This document shows positions 35,403 through 43,485 of a DNA stretch of 64,000 bases, piece by piece; position 1 is the first letter of the stretch, and every line of letters starts with the position of its first letter. The stretch is from JAWLFY01 sp041685355 (GTDB lineage: Bacteria > Planctomycetota > Planctomycetia > Pirellulales > Pirellulaceae). The stretch spans positions 1 through 64,000 of the forward strand of contig JAWLFY010000009.1 in assembly GCA_041685355.1 (NCBI GenBank), in the 5' to 3' direction. The translations under genes and the position numbers were made by a program. The notes below the pieces were generated by a model. That model saw only the letters and a list, made by a program, of their open reading frames with translations, made no database searches and was not told the origin of the DNA.

Positions 35403-36809
35403 ATGGCGCCAACCCGCATGCCCAAAGCCCGAATCGTCATGCCCCTGCCCTGCCCCGCTCGACCCACCTCCACTGGCCCGCGGCCGAAGCGGTCTTCCCC
35501 ACGGTCGAAGTGGCCCGCCTGGCTCCCCGTCGTCGCAGCCGCCGTACTGACCGGGATTTCCTTCATCGCGACGCCGGCCGTCGCTGGCGATGCGGACTGG
35601 CCCCAGTGGCGCGGCCCGCATCGTGACGGGCACGCGGCGCCGCAAGACGTTATGTCGCAGTGGCCCGAGGACGGCCCGCCTCGGAAGTGGGAATTTCAGC
35701 AAGCCGGTCGCGGCTATTCGTCGGTCGCCGTGGTGGACGACCAACTGTTCACCATGGGATCGCGAGCAGGCGCCTGCTTCGCGTTGTGCGTCGACGCGAA
35801 GACCGGCGAAACGTTGTGGGAAACCGAGATTTCGCGTGCCAGCACCGATGACGATTACCTGCACGGCTGGGGAGGCGGACCGCGGAGCACGCCGACGGTC
35901 GACGGCGATCAAGTTTTTGTCCTTTCCGACATCGGCGTCGTCGCCGCACTCGATCGCTCCGGCGGCGACCTGATCTGGAAAGTCGATTTGGTCGAAGACC
36001 ACGGCGGCTCGATCCCGAAGTGGGGCTATAGCGAATCGGTCCTGGTCGACGACAAGCGGATCGTCGTCACCCCCGGGGGCGACCCGTTCCTGATCGCGGT
36101 CGACCGCGACAGCGGCGAAAAGGTTTGGGAGTCGAGCGGCATCGACGAAGGGGCGCAGTACGTCTCGATCATCAAAGGGACGATGGCGGGAACCGATTTC
36201 TACGTCACCGCTTCCGCCTCGGGGATCGTCGCGTTCGACGCCGATTCCGGAGAACTCCTATTCCGCGACGAATCGACCGGGAACCGGACGGCCGTGATCC
36301 CGACCCCGGTGCTCGCCGGTGACCTGCTCTACCACACCAGCAACTATGGGGCGGGAAACACCCTGCTCCGGTTGAAAGCCCCAGATGGGGGCGGCATCGA
36401 TGCCGAGTCGGTCTACCACTTCGACGGCAAGACGATGACCAACCACCACGGCGGCGTCGTCCTCGTCGACGAGACGATCTACGGCTTTAGCAAGACCGAC
36501 GGCGGGACCTGGATGGCCCAAGACTTGGAATCGGGTGAAGTGCTGTGGTCGGAAAGGGTGGGCCGCAACAGCAGCGGGTCGATCGCCTACGCCGACGGCC
36601 GGCTCTACTGCTATAACGACAAGGATGGCACCGTGATCCTCGCCGAGCCGAACCGCGAAGCGTGGTCACCCAAAGGGACGCTGACGCTGCCCAAGGAGAC
36701 CCAACTGTCACGCGACAAAGGGGCGATCTGGGCCCACCCGGTGGTCGCCGGACAAACCCTCTACATCCGCGACCAAGACCTGCTGTTCGCGTTCGACCTC
36801 ACCGAGTGA
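35403..36809 (+). CDS. Secreted PQQ-binding-like beta-propeller protein
   Basis: 468 aa. After a long basic n-region and a hydrophobic signal (AWLPVVAAAVLTGISFIATPAVAG) the mature protein begins DADWPQWRGPHRDG, the mark of planctomycete PQQ-like propellers. Blades contain repeats such as GETLWETEISRAST, GDLIWKVDLV, SGEKVWESSG and SGEVLWSERVG. These proteins resemble quinoprotein dehydrogenases or BamB, but catalytic residues are not evident, so the role is open. The N-terminus is written through a perfect copy of the C-rich dispersed motif (MPLPCPAR). A paralog is at 48080-49450. Confidence 0.85.
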   Translation: MAPTRMPKARIVMPLPCPARPTSTGPRPKRSSPRSKWPAWLPVVAAAVLTGISFIATPAVAGDADWPQWRGPHRDGHAAPQDVMSQWPEDGPPRKWEFQQAGRGYSSVAVVDDQLFTMGSRAGACFALCVDAKTGETLWETEISRASTDDDYLHGWGGGPRSTPTVDGDQVFVLSDIGVVAALDRSGGDLIWKVDLVEDHGGSIPKWGYSESVLVDDKRIVVTPGGDPFLIAVDRDSGEKVWESSGIDEGAQYVSIIKGTMAGTDFYVTASASGIVAFDADSGELLFRDESTGNRTAVIPTPVLAGDLLYHTSNYGAGNTLLRLKAPDGGGIDAESVYHFDGKTMTNHHGGVVLVDETIYGFSKTDGGTWMAQDLESGEVLWSERVGRNSSGSIAYADGRLYCYNDKDGTVILAEPNREAWSPKGTLTLPKETQLSRDKGAIWAHPVVAGQTLYIRDQDLLFAFDLTE

Positions 36810-36822
36810 CTTTCAACCCGTC

Positions 36823-36890
36823 GCGGAAGTCGTGCAGACTTCCGAAGCGCCGGCCTTGAAGGGTGACCCTCCAAACTCTTCACGAGTTCG
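36823..36890. repeat. Double-hairpin element, copy A, in a convergent gap
   Basis: 68 bp. A perfect 7-bp stem GGAAGTC/GACTTCC with a 5-nt loop (GTGCA) lies at 36825-36843, and a second stem AACTC/GAGTT with loop TTCAC is near 36874-36888. It ends 2 bp before the stop codon of the permease gene (36893-36895). It is closely similar to 26837-26905, which has the same placement. It may be a bidirectional terminator. Confidence 0.75.
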
Positions 36891-36892
36891 AC

Positions 36893-37753
36893 TCAGGAAC
36901 TAGCGCTGCGATAACTCAACAGCGCCAACTTGAAAATCATGCGGCTGGCGACGACGCTCAAAACGGTCGCCACGATTCCCCACGCGATCAGCCATATCTC
37001 CCACGGCGATCGCGGATCGAGCGGCTTGGCCAACAACCTCGCCGGGATGTTGACGACGACCAACACCGGTACGACGAAGGTAAAGAATCCGAACAGCGGC
37101 TGCCCCCAACCGCGGTTGTAAATTTCCATCGGGTAGCGGCTGAAATTCGTGATGTAAAACCAAAAGTTGTACAACGTTTGATTGCGACCGAGCCAGATGC
37201 TGGTGGCGCTCAAACAGATCATCAGGCTGTACATGATCGCCACCCCGCAGGCGATGAACACGAAATACAGCCCCGACGCGAGTAGCGACGGCGTGTACGG
37301 ATCCGACTCCCGGGACGCCAACCGGACCAACGCCACGATCGCGATCACCATTCCGGCGAAGAAGTTCGCCAGCGCGCTCCAGTCGATCCGACGGAACGAG
37401 ATCAGAAACTGCGTGTCGATCGGCTTGAGGAGCGCGAAATCGAGCCCCCCCGTACGGATCAACTCGCTGAACTCCTCCGCGTTCGGCATGAAGAACGCCT
37501 GCACCAAACTGTTGATAAACCACGTCGTCGCGAGGAACACGAAGAACCGGTCCCGGTCCCATCCGGTCCCCTCCCCGATCGATTCGGTGTGTTGGAAGAC
37601 GATCAGGTAGAAGCCGACGTTCATCAGGGTCCAGCCGAGGCTGCTGACACATTGCAACGCGAAGTTGGTGCGGAACGTCATGTCCCGAACCAGACTGTTG
37701 CGGGCGAACGTCAGGAACACACGGATGTAACTCGGCCTGGTCGCCTGACTCAT
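36893..37753 (-). CDS. ABC-2 type permease (PF06182/DUF990-like), second of a pair
   Basis: 286 aa with about six hydrophobic helices and the pattern of the ABC-2 permeases encoded in pairs: RNSLVRDMTFRTNFALQCVSSLGW, EELIRTGGLDFALLKPIDTQFLIS, and a final helix near ATVLSVVASRMIFKLALLSY. The motif of the type FxLxKP(I/L) is typical. It follows the first permease by 3 bp, so the two act together. A matching ATP-binding protein gene is not next to them. The export substrate is unknown. Confidence 0.85.
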   Translation of the reverse strand: MSQATRPSYIRVFLTFARNSLVRDMTFRTNFALQCVSSLGWTLMNVGFYLIVFQHTESIGEGTGWDRDRFFVFLATTWFINSLVQAFFMPNAEEFSELIRTGGLDFALLKPIDTQFLISFRRIDWSALANFFAGMVIAIVALVRLASRESDPYTPSLLASGLYFVFIACGVAIMYSLMICLSATSIWLGRNQTLYNFWFYITNFSRYPMEIYNRGWGQPLFGFFTFVVPVLVVVNIPARLLAKPLDPRSPWEIWLIAWGIVATVLSVVASRMIFKLALLSYRSASS

Positions 37754-37756
37754 CGC

Positions 37757-38647
37757 TCAACCCCCGTACCCGCTGTATCGACGGACGCCGCGGGCGTATG
37801 CGAACCGGCAACCGACGATCAACACGGTCAACCACGCCGCCTCGACCGCCATCTCCATCGGCAACTCGTCGTCGGGGACCTTCCCCAGAAACACCGCGGC
37901 CGGGAAATACGCGAGGTATTTAAACGGCAGCCACTGCACCACCGCCGCCACCCCGTCGGGGAGCAACGTCAGCGGGAACATGTGCCCCGACAGGAAGAAA
38001 CTAAACAACATGAACACGAACAGCAGCGACGAGACTTCCAGGAACCAAAACCCGATCATCCCGATCGCGGCCTCCAGAAAAAAACCGATCAGGAACCCCA
38101 TCACCAGCGAACCGAGGAACGCCACGAACAGGTGCGGCGGCGGGAACCCGGCGACGAAGTAATCGCGACACAAAAAGAACACCAATGCGAATGGCGCGAC
38201 GGCCACCGCGTAGTAGGCAAGTTTGTGCGCGATTCGCGTCAACAACAAGAACCCGATCAGGTCGATCGGCTGAATGAGATAACGTTTGATCTCCCCCTCG
38301 CGGATTTGCCGGCTGATCCCCGCGGCGAGATTCGGCATGCTGGAGAACGCCCGCGCGATCATCGCGATCAGGTAATACGCGACCATGTCCTCGAACTGGT
38401 ACCCGCCGATCGATTCCGCCCCGTCCCCCGTCGGCTTGCCGATCGAGTCGAACACGGCGTACCACAGAAAAATCTGGGTCACGATCGGCAAGAACCGCAT
38501 CAGTGTCCCGAGGGCAAAGTCGCCTCGGTACACCAACCGTTCGCCGATCGCGGTCCGAAGCACCATCGACCACAAGCCCAAACGGGCAACCACGCCGCGA
38601 TGACGACGGAATCGCTGCGGCACGGTGGTCAACGTGGAAGTGTTCAC
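37757..38647 (-). CDS. ABC-2 type permease (PF06182/DUF990-like), first of a pair
   Basis: 296 aa from GTG 38647 with about six helices: SMVLRTAIGERLVYRGDFALGTLMRFLPIVTQIFLWYAVF, then REGEIKRYLIQPIDLIGFLL, which is the family motif, and LSGHMFPLTLLPDGV. The frame is open further upstream to 38929, but that part runs through three sets of short repeats and the terminator of the previous gene, so it is not coding. ATPase partner not found nearby. A start at the internal ATG of SMVLRT is possible. Confidence 0.82.
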   Translation of the reverse strand: MNTSTLTTVPQRFRRHRGVVARLGLWSMVLRTAIGERLVYRGDFALGTLMRFLPIVTQIFLWYAVFDSIGKPTGDGAESIGGYQFEDMVAYYLIAMIARAFSSMPNLAAGISRQIREGEIKRYLIQPIDLIGFLLLTRIAHKLAYYAVAVAPFALVFFLCRDYFVAGFPPPHLFVAFLGSLVMGFLIGFFLEAAIGMIGFWFLEVSSLLFVFMLFSFFLSGHMFPLTLLPDGVAAVVQWLPFKYLAYFPAAVFLGKVPDDELPMEMAVEAAWLTVLIVGCRFAYARGVRRYSGYGG

Positions 38648-38654
38648 GGCGCGG

Positions 38655-38848
38655 TTCGAAGGGATTCGAAGGGTTTCGAAGGGTTTCGGCGAGTTCGAAT
38701 TCAGATGCCGATCGCTGGCCGCGATCAAGTCGCCCCATTCTGACCCTTCCTCGCCGTTGCGACGAGGTGGCGTCCCCGTTCGCGTTGCGACGAGGTGGCG
38801 TCCCCGTTCGGGAGTGATGTCCCGATTCGGGGATGATGTCCCGATTCG
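38655..38848. repeat. Cluster of three different short tandem repeats
   Basis: From left to right on the plus strand: three copies of a 10-bp unit CGAAGGGTTT (one variant) around 38656-38688; two perfect copies of a 28-bp unit (38755-38782, 38783-38810); and two copies of TGATGTCCCGATTCG with a 19-bp period (38815 and 38834). All lie in the leader of the ABC-2 permease gene. Confidence 0.85.
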
Positions 38849-38886
38849 CCGGATCCGTCGCGTGATTCGAAACAGCGGAGCGCAGC

Positions 38887-38919
38887 AAAAACCCCCGCCG
38901 GTCGAAACCTGGCGGGGGT
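38887..38919 (-). terminator. Intrinsic terminator of the cupredoxin gene
   Basis: On the minus strand a 9-bp GC-rich stem (ACCCCCGCC/GGCGGGGGT, loop about 11 nt) is followed by a run of T (TTTTT). It lies about 65 bp downstream of the cupredoxin stop and upstream of the ABC-2 permease start, so it separates the two transcripts. Confidence 0.8.
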
Positions 38920-38982
38920 CGAAGGTCACTGAAGACGTCGTCCCGTCTTCGGGCAGCGACGCGTCAGTTGGCGGATGACGCG

Positions 38983-39768
38983 TCAGTTGGCGGATAGGGT
39001 GCCGGCGGGGACGACGACTTCGACGACGTCGTTCTCACCCTCTTGGACGGTCCAGTCGAACCGGTTTCGACGCCAGCCTTGGGCCTCGCCGTCGATCTTT
39101 ACGTCTTCAAACGATTCGCCCTGGGCGAGCCCCTCGTGATAAACGCGAAAATTGAGTTCCTGGCCAGCCGGTAACCCCTCGATCTCGAGCATCCCGTTCT
39201 CATCGCTCGCCGCCGCGAAGGGGTGTTCGAGGACGACGACGTAAGCCCGCATCCAGGGGTGGATGTTGCAGTCGACCGGGATCGGTGCCGGTTCGGGCTC
39301 GGTCAATTCGACGGACTTCTCTTGGTTCGCGGGAATCGTGAAGTTTTGCGCCGTGTTGCGAAAGAAGTTCAGGTTCGCGTTGTGCCCGACCGGGTCGGGG
39401 TTGGTGACCTTCAACGTGTCGCCGGTTTGGGCGATCACGATGTGAGGATCGAAACGACAGTTCTTGTTCGCCAACGTGAGCGTCTCGTTTCGCGGCTCGA
39501 TCTCCGGCAATTTCGATCCGCCACGTCCGGTGTAGACGTAAAGGACCACGTTCTTGATCCCTTTGTTCTCCGGGTTGATCAATACCTTCTCGTTCATCAA
39601 CCCGTGCTTCCCACAGAACTCGACGTCCTTATTCACGTCGATCGCATCGGGCGAGATCGCGTCCCCCTCGTAAACGAACTTCATCCGCAAGGTGCCCGTT
39701 TGGGCTGTGGCTTGAGCGGCTCCCATCAGGGCGAGGGCCAAGCCCCCAATCATCAATCGCGTTTTCAA
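38983..39768 (-). CDS. Secreted cupredoxin (plastocyanin-like copper protein)
   Basis: 261 aa. TTG 39768 was chosen: GAGGAG lies 8 nt upstream and the protein then begins with a good signal peptide (LKTRLMIGGLALALMGAAQATAQ) with lysine and arginine in front. The mature part has a cupredoxin domain with likely copper ligands in PDPVGHNANL (His) and CNIHPWMRAYVVV (Cys, His, Met). After that comes a carboxypeptidase-regulatory-like stretch (GMLEIEGLPAGQELNFRVYHEG). Related planctomycete proteins are annotated as methylamine utilisation proteins; a role in periplasmic electron transfer is likely, the partner is unknown. A terminator follows. Confidence 0.88.
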   Translation of the reverse strand: MKTRLMIGGLALALMGAAQATAQTGTLRMKFVYEGDAISPDAIDVNKDVEFCGKHGLMNEKVLINPENKGIKNVVLYVYTGRGGSKLPEIEPRNETLTLANKNCRFDPHIVIAQTGDTLKVTNPDPVGHNANLNFFRNTAQNFTIPANQEKSVELTEPEPAPIPVDCNIHPWMRAYVVVLEHPFAAASDENGMLEIEGLPAGQELNFRVYHEGLAQGESFEDVKIDGEAQGWRRNRFDWTVQEGENDVVEVVVPAGTLSAN

Positions 39769-40403
39769 CTCTAAGTCTCCTCGGGGGGGGAAGGCAGGCG
39801 GGAAGGCCGTGGCGACAAGATCGTCCGCCACGCGCAACTACATTCTAATGGCTCAAAAGCAGAAATGAACCAGAAAGGAAAACGAGGGCGACGGCTTGGC
39901 GGAGATGGGGGCCCGCAAGCCGCCGCCCTCTTTTGAAATAGCCCTGGATAACGAGCCATCCAACGGGGCGGGATAGAAGTGTGGATGGCAGAAATGATCG
40001 CTATCCGGCGGGACTGACCTCTATTATACCGATTAGCGGATCGCTGTCCATCACTAAAAGGCGGCACCGAGGGTTAATTTCCCCCCAATGCTGTTCGCGC
40101 CAACAGTGTGAACACCCGATCACACGACCGGCGCCCTCGCGGTCCCCTGCCCCCGACCGCGCACGCGCACCCGGAAATGCCCGGAAGTGGTCGGAAATGC
40201 CCGGTAGTGGTCGCGCACGCGCACTCGGAAATCTCGCATGCACCCGGAGCCCGGACGATTGCCCCCGGATCCGATGGCGTCCGCTGTCGCCGCGCGGTCG
40301 AAGTCCGTACGATTGATCCGTTTCGAACTCATCCGTTTTCGCGCGCTGTTCGGTCGGTCGAACCTTCCGGTCGGAGGCCGCCGCGGGAAAGGCAAGGCAG
40401 GCG
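39769..40403. promoter_or_regulatory. Divergent intergenic region cupredoxin / purD
   Basis: 635 bp between divergent genes. It has an AT-richer part near 39840-40090 that probably carries the cupredoxin promoter, and a nested direct repeat at 40159-40233. Apart from the repeat I see no gene, tRNA or riboswitch. The purD start has GGAAAGGCAAGGCAGGCG just upstream. Confidence 0.4.
40159..40233. repeat. Nested direct repeats before purD
   Basis: An outer pair of 20-21 bp (CGCGCACGCGCAC plus YCGGAAAT) at 40159-40179 and 40213-40233 encloses an inner pair of about 20 bp (YCGGAAATGCCCGGWAGTGG) at 40171-40190 and 40191-40210. The nesting suggests stepwise duplication. Confidence 0.75.
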
Positions 40404-41699
40404 ATGAAGGTGTTGGTGGTCGGAGGTGGTGGCCGGGAACACGCGTTGGCGTGGAAGATCTCGCAAAGTCCACGGGTCGAACAAGTCTTCGTCGCGCCGG
40501 GAAATGCCGGCACGGCTCTCGACGCGACAAACGTCGCGATCCCTCAAGACGACCATGCGGGGCTAATCCGGTTCGCCACCGAGCATTCGATCGGGCTGAC
40601 GGTCGTTGGCCCCGAAGCGCCGTTGGTAACCGGATTGGTCGACGCGATGCAGGCGGCAGGCTTGCGGGTGTTCGGACCGACCAAGGCCGCAGCCGAGTTG
40701 GAGGGGAGCAAGGTGTTTTGCAAGAACTTGCTCCACACCGCCGACATCCCGACCGCAGGCTTTCGGACGTTCCGTCACGCCGACGACGCGACACGGTACA
40801 TCAAGGATCGCTACTCCGAACCGACCGACCCGGTTCCCGTCGTCGTCAAGGCGGACGGGCTCGCGGCGGGAAAAGGGGTGATCGTGTGCGAGACCCGCAG
40901 CGAGGCGCTCGAGGCGATCGACCGGATCGCGTCCCGCCGGGAATTCGGCGAAGCGGGCCGGGAACTGATCATCGAAGAACGGCTTACCGGACCCGAGGTG
41001 AGCGTATTGGCGATCACCGACGGCGAAACGATCGTCCCCTTACCGCCAGCCCAAGACCACAAACCGGCGTTTGACGGCGACGCCGGGCCGAACACCGGCG
41101 GCATGGGGGCCTATTGCCCGACCCCGGTCGTCGACGAGGCGATGCTCACCAAGATCGAATCCGACATCCTGGTCCCCGTCGTCCACGCGATGAAGCGGGC
41201 CCGCCGTCCGTTCCAAGGGGTCCTCTACGCTGGGCTGATGATCACCCCCGCCGGCCCCAAGGTGCTCGAGTTCAACGTCCGCTTCGGCGACCCCGAATGC
41301 CAACCGCTGCTGATGCGGATGCGGTCCGACCTGGTCGACCTGCTCGACGCAACCGTCGACGGCCGGCTCGGTGAGGTCGAACCGCCGAGTTGGGACGAGC
41401 GACCGAGCCTGTGCGTCGTGATGGCGAGCGACGGTTACCCGGGCGACTACGAGACGGGACGTGAGATCACCGGGCTGGACCGCGCCGCGGGGATCCCCGA
41501 CGTCAAGGTGTTCCACGCGGGCACCCGCCAGCTCGACGACAAAATCGTCAACAGCGGCGGCCGTGTGCTCGGCGTGACCGCGATCGGCGACTCGATCAGC
41601 GGAGCGAAGTTGCAAGCGTACAAGGCCGTTAAAGAGATCCGCTGGCCCGGCGCGTGGTGCCGCAAAGACATCAGCGACAAGGCGCTCGTCGGCGTCTAA
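40404..41699 (+). CDS. purD: Phosphoribosylamine-glycine ligase
   Basis: 431 aa. ATP-dependent joining of phosphoribosylamine and glycine, the second step of purine synthesis. MKVLVVGGGGREHALAWKI opens the protein, then PGNAGTA, LTVVGPEAPLVTGLVD, an ATP-grasp domain (VVKADGLAAGKGVIVC, PAFDGDAGPNTGGMGAYCPTP) and LEFNVRFGDPECQPLL with metal ligands. The C-terminal GRVLGVTAIG is complete. The purB gene begins at the right edge of the window, well apart from it. Confidence 0.97.
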   Translation: MKVLVVGGGGREHALAWKISQSPRVEQVFVAPGNAGTALDATNVAIPQDDHAGLIRFATEHSIGLTVVGPEAPLVTGLVDAMQAAGLRVFGPTKAAAELEGSKVFCKNLLHTADIPTAGFRTFRHADDATRYIKDRYSEPTDPVPVVVKADGLAAGKGVIVCETRSEALEAIDRIASRREFGEAGRELIIEERLTGPEVSVLAITDGETIVPLPPAQDHKPAFDGDAGPNTGGMGAYCPTPVVDEAMLTKIESDILVPVVHAMKRARRPFQGVLYAGLMITPAGPKVLEFNVRFGDPECQPLLMRMRSDLVDLLDATVDGRLGEVEPPSWDERPSLCVVMASDGYPGDYETGREITGLDRAAGIPDVKVFHAGTRQLDDKIVNSGGRVLGVTAIGDSISGAKLQAYKAVKEIRWPGAWCRKDISDKALVGV

Positions 41700-41724
41700 C
41701 CCCCCTCCCCTGCCCTGCCCCGAG

Positions 41725-43273
41725 ATGATCGGAATGAGTCACCTGCGTCTTCCTCTGTGGCTGCTGGCTTTCTTCCTCCTCGCCCAAACCGACGGCTCCG
41801 CCCAAGCCCCGGTCACCCGGGATCCTGACTCGGCGTCCCCGAACTACGCGATCATCGACGCGATTCGGCGGGGGACCGAATTCATGCGGGGAACGATCGC
41901 CGATCACGGCGGTTACGCGTGGGTCTCGAGCCACGACGGGATACACAGCCATGGCGAAGGGATCGCCGGTCCGCACCGGGTCTGGGTGCAGCCACCCGGG
42001 ACGCCCGCGGTCGCCGCCGCGTTCCTCGACGCCTACGAAGTCACCGGCGAACAGGTCCACTTGGAAGCCGCGCTCGCGGCGGGCCAAGCGTTGATCGAAG
42101 GCCAACTCCGCTCGGGCGGTTGGGGGTACTCGATTCCTTTTTCCCCTGCCGACCGGGAAGGGATCCCGTTTCGCACCGGCCCGCTCGGGGATCCGAGCCG
42201 GATCGTGCCCACCCCCGCACCGGGCGGATGGGACGTTTGGAAACGTCGCGAGCATGGCGAGAACAAAACGACGCTCGACGACGACACGACCGCCGCCGTG
42301 ATTCGGTTTCTCGCTCGGCTCGACCGACACACCGACTTCGGCCGCAAAGAGATCCACGAGGCGGTCGCCTACGCACTCCGGTCCACTCTCGGGGCGCAGT
42401 ACCCGATCGGCGCCTGGGGGCACAACTACGACCGGTTCCCGACGCGGACAGCCGACGTCGAGCACTACCCGGTCGTCGAGGCCTCTTTCCCCGACGACTG
42501 GTCACGGACGTGGACGAAAGACTTCCGCGGGTGTTACATGATCAATGACCGGATCACCCACGACATGATCCGCACGATGTGGTCGGCGTGGGAAATCTAC
42601 CGGCGCGACGAGTACCGTGAGGCGGCGGTCCGCGGGNNNNNNNNNNNNNNNNNNNNNNNNNNNNNNNNNNNNNNNNNNNNNNNNNNNNNNNNNNNNNNNN
42701 NNNNNNNNNNNNNNNNNNNNNNNNNNNNNNNNNNNNTCCGCGGGTGAATCGCAAGACACCCTCGACACCCTGCTCGACTTGTACGTCTGGACGGGCGAAG
42801 GGCGGTTCCTCGAGCCGATCCCGCGGGCGATCACGTACCTCCAAGGCCTCCAGCGGCCTGACGGGAATCTCGCCCGGTTTTACGAATTGAAGGCGAACAC
42901 GCCGATTTACTTCGACCGCGAGTACCGAATCACCTCCGACGATTCCGACATCCCCGATCACTACGGGTTCGTCGTCCCCTCACGACTCGACGCGATCGAG
43001 CGGCGGTATCGGCGACTGCGTGAGTCGGGACCGCCTGCGGATCCGCCGGCACCCGATCGCGGATCGCTTGATCAACCCGATCGCCAATCGCCTGAGAATG
43101 ACGTCGCGGCGGTGCTGCGGTCGCAGCGTGCCGACGGGGCGTGGCTGACCCCCGGGTTCGTCCGTGACACCGAGGGAAAGAAGGTCATCCCCGACGAGGG
43201 CGTCGTCGACTCGCAAGTCTTCATCGACAACTTCCGTCGGTTGTGTGACGCGATGATTCGCGCGGGAGGCTGA
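41725..43273 (+). CDS. Pectate lyase (pectic acid lyase, PL10-type), interrupted by an assembly gap
   Basis: A secreted polysaccharide lyase. A signal peptide (LRLPLWLLAFFLLAQTDGSAQA) leads to the catalytic part of the pectic acid lyase family: LRSGGWGYSIPF, TLDDDTTAAVIRFL, GAWGHNYDRFP, and after the gap SAGESQDTLDTLLDLYVWTGEGRFLEPIPRAI and GNLARFYELKANTPIYFDREY. It cleaves polygalacturonate by beta-elimination. The gap starts on a codon boundary at 42637 and the right side resumes in frame at 42737, so the missing DNA must be a multiple of 3; the 100-N placeholder breaks the frame artificially. From family memory about 35-40 residues are missing. ATG 41734 is an alternative start. Confidence 0.85.
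42637..42736. other. Assembly gap, 100 N placeholder (real missing sequence)
   Basis: Exactly 100 N in the pectate lyase gene. The flanks share only 8 bases (TCCGCGGG), and joining them there would give an in-frame TGA, so this gap is real and holds coding sequence, unlike the gap at 5613. Confidence 0.85.
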
Positions 43274-43321
43274 TCAGTTAAAGTGAATGAGCCGGGCGTC
43301 GCTGGAGTGTGACGTCGCCCA

Positions 43322-43448
43322 GACTCGCCCTGCCCTGACTCGCCCTGCCCTGACTCGCCCTGCCCTGACTCGCCCTGCCCTGCCCTGACTCGCCCTGCCC
43401 TGCCCTGACTCGCCCTACCCTGCCCTGCCCTGACTCGCGCTGCCCTGC
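43322..43448. repeat. Minisatellite of GACTCGCCCTGCCCT units
   Basis: At least seven units. The basic 15-bp unit GACTCGCCCTGCCCT occurs three times in a row, then units lengthened by one or two extra GCCCT blocks (20, 20 and 25 bp). It is a local expansion of the dispersed C-rich motif. It lies between the pectate lyase stop and the PSCyt1 gene start. Confidence 0.92.
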
Positions 43449-43485
43449 CTCGCCTCGCATCACCCGCCTCCGTCCCATCGAGACC

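Noticed and set aside
38648..38929. N-terminal extension of the first ABC-2 permease to 38929
   Set aside because: It runs through three repeat sets and the terminator stem of the cupredoxin gene.
43322..43448. Possible CRISPR array
   Set aside because: The units are in direct contact with no spacers; it is a minisatellite.
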